NCBI GenBank assembly: GCA_044375105.1
Contig: JBILNK010000069.1
Span: 1-19,393 of the forward strand
Length of the DNA: 19,393 nt
Origin: JBIKLM01 sp044375105
Lineage (GTDB): Bacteria > Planctomycetota > UBA1135 > GCA-002686595
Direction of reading: 5' to 3'
The translations under genes and the position numbers were made by a program. This document shows, piece by piece, positions 14,164 through 19,393 of this stretch; the stretch's first letter is position 1; every line of letters starts with the position of its first letter. Under the pieces are notes generated by a model. The model made no database searches. It worked only from the letters and a program-made list of their open reading frames with translations, and had not been told where the DNA came from.

Positions 14164-15465
14164 ATGGGCTCCGCAGGCCACACCCCTCCGCCCGAAACCC
14201 TGACCGGGCCGTCGCCGCTGCGCTTGCCGAGCGCCAGCATCGAGCAGGTCCTGGGGGCCCGCGCGCCGATCGTGGTCGACCTGAGGAGCCCCGGCGAATT
14301 CGCGGAGGACCATCTGCCGGGCGCGCGCTCCCTGCCGCTGTTCGACGACCTGGAGCGCGCTCTGATCGGCACGCTCTACAAACAGCACAGCCCCGAAGCG
14401 GCATTTTCCGAGGGCCTCAAGCTGGCCCAGGGTCGCATCGCGGAGCTGGTCGCGGCGATCGCCGCCGCTGCGGGCCGTTCGCTGGATGCGGGGCAGGCCA
14501 TCGAGCGCATGCGGGCCCTTGGAGCCGGCGGGCAGCGAGCTCTGGAGGGGCGCCTCGAGACCGCGCGCGTGGAGTCCCTGCCCCCGGGGCCCCTGGTGCT
14601 GCACTGCTGGCGCGGCGGTCTGCGCTCGCAGGCGGTGGTGGCGCTGCTCCAGTGCCTGGGCCTGCCGGCGATCCTGCTCGAAGGCGGCTATCGCTCTTGG
14701 CGTCAGCGGGTCAGCGCGCAGCTGGCCGCGGCCCGCTGGCCGCGCGCCTTCGTGCTGCGCGGACTGACCGGCGTGGGCAAGACCCTGGTGCTGCGCGAGA
14801 TCGAGCGGCAGCGGCCCGGCTCGACCGTCGATCTCGAGGCCCTGGCGCGGCACCGCTCATCGATTCTGGGGCGCGTCGGCCTCGAGCCGCTCAGCCAGAA
14901 GGCCTTCGACGCCGGCCTGGCGCGACGGTTCGAGGCGGGCTTCCTCAGCGGTCCCGGCGGCCCGTGGTTCGCTGTCGAGGGCGAGTCGCGCAAGGTCGGC
15001 GACGTGACCCAGCCGGAGACGCTCTGGCAGGCCCTGGGCGCTGGTGTGGCGATCGAGCTGGTCGCCCCGACCGCCGTGCGCGTCCACAACCTGCTGCAGG
15101 ATTACCTCGAGCACCCGCAGGCCCGCGAGCAGCTCGCCGCGCCCCTGCGCTTCATCGAACAGCGCCTAGGCCGCGCGCGCCTCGGCAGCGGTCTGGTCGA
15201 GCTGCTCGAGGCCGGCCGCGAGGCCGAGCTGGTCGAGCTGCTGCTCGAGCACTACTACGACCCGCTCTACCGCCACAGCGAAGCGGGCCAGGTCTATCGC
15301 ACGCGCATCGACAGCAGCGATCCATCCCGCGCCGCTTCCGAAGTGCTGGCCTTCATCGAGCTTCAGCTGGGAGCGGGGACGCCGTCGTCGGCGAGCAGCG
15401 CGATCAGCCGGCCCGCCGCCGCGAAGCCGGAGAGCAGGGCGCCTTCGACGCGGCCGCCGGCGTAG
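14164..15465 (+). CDS. mnmH: tRNA 2-selenouridine synthase
   Basis: MnmH (SelU, YbbB) replaces sulfur with selenium at the 2-thiouridine in the wobble position of some tRNAs, using selenophosphate and passing through a geranylated intermediate. The 433-residue protein has an N-terminal rhodanese domain with the family signature LHCWRGGLRSQ (catalytic Cys148). A P-loop domain follows with Walker A GLTGVGKT (200-207). Further family stretches include FAVEGESRKVG and the helical C-terminus. VVDLRSPGEFAEDHLPGA (37-54) is the usual rhodanese opening. Typical proteins end soon after the helix seen here as VLAFIELQ. This one continues about 34 residues (Ser/Ala/Pro-rich) that are antisense to the end of the photolyase gene, so the tail is probably a by-product of overlap. 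No strong Shine-Dalgarno precedes ATG 14164. Activity needs selenophosphate synthetase (SelD), not present in this window. Confidence 0.92.
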   Translation: MGSAGHTPPPETLTGPSPLRLPSASIEQVLGARAPIVVDLRSPGEFAEDHLPGARSLPLFDDLERALIGTLYKQHSPEAAFSEGLKLAQGRIAELVAAIAAAAGRSLDAGQAIERMRALGAGGQRALEGRLETARVESLPPGPLVLHCWRGGLRSQAVVALLQCLGLPAILLEGGYRSWRQRVSAQLAAARWPRAFVLRGLTGVGKTLVLREIERQRPGSTVDLEALARHRSSILGRVGLEPLSQKAFDAGLARRFEAGFLSGPGGPWFAVEGESRKVGDVTQPETLWQALGAGVAIELVAPTAVRVHNLLQDYLEHPQAREQLAAPLRFIEQRLGRARLGSGLVELLEAGREAELVELLLEHYYDPLYRHSEAGQVYRTRIDSSDPSRAASEVLAFIELQLGAGTPSSASSAISRPAAAKPESRAPSTRPPA

Positions 15466-17840
15466 GCGTCGCCGGCCAGGGCCAGGCGGCGGGCGGGGTC
15501 GAGGGGCGCGAGGGAGCGGTTGCTCGAGTCCGCGGGGGGCGGGCCGGCGGGGGCGGCGAAGCCCCAGCGGTGCGCGTCGCGCGCGCGCGGGGCCGGCAGG
15601 GGACCGAGCAGCTCGGCCAGGGCCGCGTGCAGGCGCTCGCCCGCGGCCTGGGGCTCGAGCGCCAGGTGCTCCGCCGACCAGTCGGGGCGCGCGTGCAGCA
15701 GGATGCGCTCGCCGCGCCGGCCGGGTTTGCTGCCGTTGGCGGCGATCCAGGCCAGGGGGCCGGTTTCGACGAAGGCGCCGTCGAACTCGGCCAGAGCCGC
15801 CGGGCGCTCGTCGAACTCGAGCCAGGCCGCCCAGCAGGGTGTCATCCGCCGCGCGCGGGCCTCGGCTTCGAGGGGCCCCTGGCCGCTCAGCAGGTCGGCG
15901 GCCTGGGGCGGCGGCAGCGCCAGCAACAGGGCGTCGAAGGGGCCCTGCTCGCGCCCCTCGCTGTCGATCAAGAACCAGGGCTCGCCGGGCCCGCCGCGCA
16001 GGCGCTGGATGCGCGTTTCGAGCCGCACGTCGAGGCCCTGGGCCAGGTGCCGCGGCAGCGCGTTCATGTCCGGCACGCCCACGTAGCGCACGTCCGTCGC
16101 GCCCGCGGGCTCGCGGAACAGCTGCCCGTTGCGCTGACTCAGGCGCACCAGGCGTCCCTCCCAGGGCGCGACGAGGCCCAGCTCGAGCCAGCTAGAAAGC
16201 CAGCGCGACAGGCGCCGATCCCGCTCCGTGAAGTACTGCGCGCCGTGGTCCACGGTCTCGGCCCCGCGCCCGCGCGCGGCGCAGCGCCCGCCCGCGCGGC
16301 GGCCCTTGTCGAACAGGACCACCTCGCGGCCGTGGTCGACGAGCACGCGCGCCGCCGCCAGACCGGCCAGGCCGGCGCCGATCACCGCGACGCGGCGCGC
16401 CGGGGAAATCTCGCGCCGCAGGCGCTCGCGCAGGGCCGCCGCGTCCAAGCGCTCGGCGTGCTCGTGGGTCGGCCGCGCGCGCAGCAGCCCGCCGATCGGA
16501 CGCTCGGGCGGGAAGGGCCGATCGAACTGCCCGAGACACCACAGCAGGCCGCCGTAGGAGGAGGGATCGCGCCCGTCCAGGGCGTAGCGGTGGTTGAGGT
16601 CGATCGAGCGCCGCAGGGCTTCCTGCGCATCGCGGCTCCAGCCCAGCAGGGCCTTGCCCCAGGTCATGCGCAGGTTGTTGTGCAGCTCGCCGCGCAAGAG
16701 CAGCGCGGCCTGGGCCGCATCCCAGAGTGCATCGCCGCTCTGGCCGCGCTCGAGGCGCTCGTCGTCCAGGCGCGCCCGCGGGTCCGCGGCGTGTTCGGCC
16801 AGGGTGCGCCGCGCCCACTCGGGCAAGGCCGTGAGGGAATCCACATCGGGCGTGTGGAAGCAGAAGTTCCAGGCCAATTCGCGCCAGATCAGGAGCTCGT
16901 CCAGGAACTTGTCCGCGCCGCGCCGCCCGCTCTGGGCGGCTTCCACAGCGATGCGCAGCGGCGAGACCATGCCGAAGTGCAGGTACGGCGACAGGCGGCT
17001 GGTGCCGTCCTGCAGGGCGTCGTTGCGGCGTTCCGCGTAGTGCGCCAGACCGCGCTCCAAGAAGGCCTGCCAGCGCGCATAACCGGCGCGCGAGCCGCCG
17101 CGCAGGCCCGGGACCGGGGCCACCGCCGCGTCGATCTCGGCCGCGGCACACAGGGCCTCCAGGTCGGCGGCGATGACGTCGACCGGCTCGAAACCCAGGT
17201 CGCCCGCGAAGGGCGCGTGGCGCGGCGTCTGTTCCAGGGACCAGGGCACCAGGCGTTCGCGGCGCAGGCGCTCGCTGGCGCGGCGGAAGTCGAAGGCGCG
17301 CTCGAAGCGGCGCCCGAAGAGGCGCATCGGCACCACGCAGGCGGTGTCCACCAGCCAGAGCGGGTTGTCGCGCGCCAGGCGCGCCGCCCAGGTCGAGAGC
17401 GGCGCCAGCGGGAAGTCCTCGCTGACCAGCAGGGCCGCGCGCCGGGCCAGGTCGGCGAGCACCCGCCCGCGCTGCCCAGGGCGCTCGACGTGCAGCGCGT
17501 AGGCGATGCCGCGCTCGGCCAGCTCCAACGCCAGGTCCCGGGCGCCCTCCAGGATGAAGCGGTGCTGACGCAGGTTGGCGAAGGGCGTGCGCTCGCTCAG
17601 CCCCTGATAGACGAGCAGCGGCCGATCGAGGGCCGCCGCTGCCGCCAATCCGGCCTCCAGGGCCGGGTTCTGATGCCCGCGCTGGGCCGTGCGCAGCCAA
17701 TACAGCACGAATTCGCCCGCCCCGCGCAGCCCAGCGGATCCGAGCGCCCGCGTGCGCTCCGCCAGCGGGGCGGGCAGCGGGATCCCTAGGGATGGCGGCC
17801 CCGGGGTGGGTCCGGACAGCGCGTCCTTGGCACGGCTCAT
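15363..17840 (-). CDS. Fusion of class II CPD photolyase and renalase-like FAD/NAD(P) oxidoreductase
   Basis: This is one uninterrupted 825-residue frame. Residues 40-465 are a class II DNA photolyase, the flavin enzyme that splits cyclobutane pyrimidine dimers with light. Its family stretches include EFVLYWLRTAQR (43-54), NLRQHRFILEGARDL (89-103), SRLSPYLHFGMVSPLR (281-296), LRMTWGKALLGW (390-401) and LDGRDPSSYGGLLW (421-434). W373, W394 and W401 fall at the spacing of the class II electron-transfer triad (W360, W381, W388 in the Methanosarcina mazei enzyme, from memory). From about 482 a second enzyme starts with RRVAVIGAGLAGLAAARVL, the GxGxxG dinucleotide fold, an acidic strand end (VVLFDKG) and AGGRCAAR. 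It ends in LALAGDAYAGGRVEGALLSG, the flavin-binding closing motif. This resembles renalase-like or COG3380-type amine oxidases. ATG 17840 is preceded by AGGGGG. The 3' end overlaps mnmH by 103 nt on the opposite strand. Confidence 0.88.
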   Translation of the reverse strand: MSRAKDALSGPTPGPPSLGIPLPAPLAERTRALGSAGLRGAGEFVLYWLRTAQRGHQNPALEAGLAAAAALDRPLLVYQGLSERTPFANLRQHRFILEGARDLALELAERGIAYALHVERPGQRGRVLADLARRAALLVSEDFPLAPLSTWAARLARDNPLWLVDTACVVPMRLFGRRFERAFDFRRASERLRRERLVPWSLEQTPRHAPFAGDLGFEPVDVIAADLEALCAAAEIDAAVAPVPGLRGGSRAGYARWQAFLERGLAHYAERRNDALQDGTSRLSPYLHFGMVSPLRIAVEAAQSGRRGADKFLDELLIWRELAWNFCFHTPDVDSLTALPEWARRTLAEHAADPRARLDDERLERGQSGDALWDAAQAALLLRGELHNNLRMTWGKALLGWSRDAQEALRRSIDLNHRYALDGRDPSSYGGLLWCLGQFDRPFPPERPIGGLLRARPTHEHAERLDAAALRERLRREISPARRVAVIGAGLAGLAAARVLVDHGREVVLFDKGRRAGGRCAARGRGAETVDHGAQYFTERDRRLSRWLSSWLELGLVAPWEGRLVRLSQRNGQLFREPAGATDVRYVGVPDMNALPRHLAQGLDVRLETRIQRLRGGPGEPWFLIDSEGREQGPFDALLLALPPPQAADLLSGQGPLEAEARARRMTPCWAAWLEFDERPAALAEFDGAFVETGPLAWIAANGSKPGRRGERILLHARPDWSAEHLALEPQAAGERLHAALAELLGPLPAPRARDAHRWGFAAPAGPPPADSSNRSLAPLDPARRLALAGDAYAGGRVEGALLSGFAAAGRLIALLADDGVPAPS

Positions 17841-18259
17841 GGGCCCCCTGTCGCACCTTGTGGCCCGCGCTGCAAGGCCCAGACCTGGATCCCGGGGCCG
17901 CCCGGCACGACGCGCCCCGGGGCCAGGCGCCTGGGCCGCGCGCCGAGGCCAGCTCGCTGGCAGCGGGCCCGCGAGCCTTCCGGCAACTCTTCGGGCTCCC
18001 GTGCCGACACGCGCCCCGCACGCCCCGAATTTCCCGTTTGTCCTGATCTACATCGGGGCAACGGGTGCTGAAAGTGTGACCACCAGCCGCGCAGCCGCGG
18101 ACGAAAGCGGCTTTGTATCGAAAGTGTTGGCCAGCTCCGGTCGCAGGGCTGGATCCCGGTTTCGGGGAGCCGTTGCGCTCCGGCGTGCGCGCGCCAAGAT
18201 CGGCCTCGCGGCGCACGGGGCGCCGCGGTCCGTTCCCCTCCCGGTCTCCTGCTCCACGC
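17841..18259. other. Intergenic gap between divergent photolyase-fusion and protease genes
   Basis: This gap of 419 bp should hold both divergent promoters. No convincing promoter was found. GAAAGTGT occurs at 18070-18077 and again at 18120-18127, exactly 50 bp apart, which may or may not be meaningful. The frames open here, such as 17792-18046 (+), look non-coding. Confidence 0.35.
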
Positions 18260-19393
18260 ATGCAACCGCTCCCCCCCGCGGGCTCCCGTGCCCGCTTCCA
18301 CAGCCTGCTGCCCACCGGCCTCCTGGCCCTGGCCCTCTTCGCCGGCGTTCCGGCCCTGCGCTCGGCGCACGGACCGGCGGCCCAACTCGGCGCGGGCGAG
18401 TGGCGCTACTACAACGGCGCCGACCACTACCCGGTCGAGCTCGATGCCGGGCGCCTGTCGGTGCGCTTCGCGGCCGGAGTCGACGCGGCGGCGGCCCGCA
18501 GCCTGCTGGCCGGGCATGCGGAGGTGGCGGTCGAGCGCCTGGGCCAGCTCGAGCTCTCGGAGCAGGGCTGGACCTACGCGCCTCTGCGCGGCGGCCTCGG
18601 GCAGGGCGAAGTCCTGCGCTTGCGCGCAGCCCTCGAGGCCGATGCGCGCGTGGTCTTCGCCCAGCCGGCGGTGGTGCGCACCGGCGAGCTGCTGGGCCTG
18701 ACCAACCGCCTGCTGGTCTCGCTCGCCAAGCACACCACGCGGCAGCAGCTCGAGGCGCTGGCGGCGCCCGCGGGCCTCGCGATCGTCGAGGCGATCCCCT
18801 ACGTCGAGGAGGGCTACGTGCTCGAGCTGCCGCGCGGCACGCAGCGCACGGCCTTGGGCCTGTCCGCGGAGCTGATGGAGAGCGGCCTGTTCGACTGGTC
18901 GCTGCCCGAGTTCGTGCTGCAGCGCGTCCAGCGCTATACGCCCAACGACCCGACCTACCCGAGCCAGTGGCACCTCAACGCCACCGGCCAGGGCGGCTCC
19001 AAGGTCGACGCGGACGTGGACGCGCCCGAGGCCTGGAACCTGCAGAAAGGCAGCGCTGGCGTGGTCGTGGCGATCATCGACGGCGGCGTCGAATACACGC
19101 ACCAGGACCTGAGCGTCAACGCCGTGCCGGGCTTCGACTTCCTGGGCAACGATGCCACGCCGCTGCCCTCCGGCACCGGCGACAACCACGGCACGGCCTG
19201 CGCCGGCGTGGCCGTGGCGCGCCAGGACAACGGCGTGGGCCTGTCGGGCATCGCGCCGAACTGCAAGCTGATGCCGATCCGCCTGGTGGGAGCCGGCATG
19301 ACCAACACCATGGAGGGCAACGCGATCGCCTGGGCCAAGAACAACGGCGCCGCGATCCTGTCGAACTCCTGGGGTCCGCCGGACGGCACCGGC
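18260..19393 (+). CDS. Secreted subtilisin-like (S8) serine protease, N-terminal part
   Basis: The frame is open from ATG 18260 to the right edge (378 codons, partial). An N-terminal signal segment (RARFHSLLPTG then LLALALFAGVPAL, about 10-33) is followed by a propeptide-like region of about 190 residues. The S8 catalytic domain starts with PNDPTYPSQWHLNATGQ (228-244) and DAPEAWNLQKGS. Two of the three catalytic residues are visible: Asp274 in VAIIDGGVEYTHQDL and His310 in DNHGTACAGVAVA. LSGIAPNCKLMPIRLV and AILSNSWG, typical of the fold, follow. The active-site Ser (GTSxAxP) and oxyanion Asn lie beyond the window. Two of the Cys residues (C314, C335) are in the catalytic domain. The enzyme should act outside the cytoplasm after propeptide removal. 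No Shine-Dalgarno is evident before the ATG, which is chosen because it opens the signal peptide. Confidence 0.88.
   Translation, partial: MQPLPPAGSRARFHSLLPTGLLALALFAGVPALRSAHGPAAQLGAGEWRYYNGADHYPVELDAGRLSVRFAAGVDAAAARSLLAGHAEVAVERLGQLELSEQGWTYAPLRGGLGQGEVLRLRAALEADARVVFAQPAVVRTGELLGLTNRLLVSLAKHTTRQQLEALAAPAGLAIVEAIPYVEEGYVLELPRGTQRTALGLSAELMESGLFDWSLPEFVLQRVQRYTPNDPTYPSQWHLNATGQGGSKVDADVDAPEAWNLQKGSAGVVVAIIDGGVEYTHQDLSVNAVPGFDFLGNDATPLPSGTGDNHGTACAGVAVARQDNGVGLSGIAPNCKLMPIRLVGAGMTNTMEGNAIAWAKNNGAAILSNSWGPPDGTG

Noticed and set aside
11309..14404. 1031-codon minus-strand open frame
   Set aside because: It runs antisense through the sigma-factor operon and mnmH start. The translation is Arg/Ser-rich without domains. 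The plus-strand genes have recognisable families and coupled starts.
13923..17789. 1288-codon plus-strand open frame
   Set aside because: It is out of frame with mnmH and then antisense to the photolyase fusion. Length alone reflects the lack of stops in GC-rich DNA.
18070..18127. Direct repeat GAAAGTGT spaced 50 bp apart
   Set aside because: Only 8 bp repeated twice in a 419-bp gap; compatible with chance and not tied to a promoter I can see.
1..19393. tRNA/rRNA genes, CRISPR arrays, insertion sequences, phage or plasmid genes
   Set aside because: Looked for by eye on both strands. No cloverleaf with CCA-end features, regular spacer array, transposase or integrase motif was recognised.

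Overview
This is a 19.4 kb GC-rich bacterial chromosomal window. Its gene content points to the Planctomycetota, probably one of the marine lineages rich in secreted propeller proteins. The signs are a secreted protein with FG-GAP-type repeats followed by Asp/Asn-Gly calcium-binding-like repeats of the DCNQNGVPDPCD type, and C-terminal domains of a style I associate with planctomycete exported proteins. A divergent Ser/Thr kinase, an ECF sigma factor followed by a DUF3106-like protein, and a CHRD-domain protein fit the same picture. This assignment is an inference from style and remembered families. No rRNA or other phylogenetic marker is present.

Layout. 1-740 (-): 5' part of a divergent Hanks-type kinase running off the left edge. 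1156-2217 (+): Acg-like nitroreductase, followed by a strong hairpin. 2510-4303 (+): secreted WD40/TolB-like protein. It converges on a minus-strand pair of exported proteins: a CHRD protein (4435-5313) and, upstream of it, a seven-blade FG-GAP propeller protein (5487-7328, possibly to 7403). 7927-8753 (+): a Cys-rich exported protein split into two overlapping frames at a run of five Gs, probably one frameshifted gene. 9198-9929 (+): TerC-family membrane protein. It converges, across a 14-bp hairpin, on an exported protein with three CCxxC repeats (10104-10892, -). 11040-13445 (+): a three-gene overlapping operon (ECF sigma factor, single-pass membrane protein, DUF3106-like exported protein). 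14164-15465 (+): tRNA 2-selenouridine synthase MnmH/SelU, which overlaps tail-to-tail by 103 nt with 15363-17840 (-), a fusion of a class II CPD photolyase and a renalase-like FAD/NAD(P) oxidoreductase. 18260 to the right edge (+): N-terminal part of a secreted subtilisin-like protease.

How the genes relate. The window is mostly a series of single genes in alternating directions, with hairpins in several gaps, and not one pathway. The clear functional unit is the sigma-factor operon, where 4-nt and 11-nt overlaps imply translational coupling. Much of the rest is envelope or exported protein. The most unusual object is the photolyase-oxidoreductase fusion: its photolyase half keeps the three tryptophans I expect for the class II electron-transfer chain, and its second half carries an intact dinucleotide-binding fold.

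No tRNA, rRNA, CRISPR array, insertion sequence or prophage gene was recognised. Several gaps of 290-720 bp hold no gene I can support.
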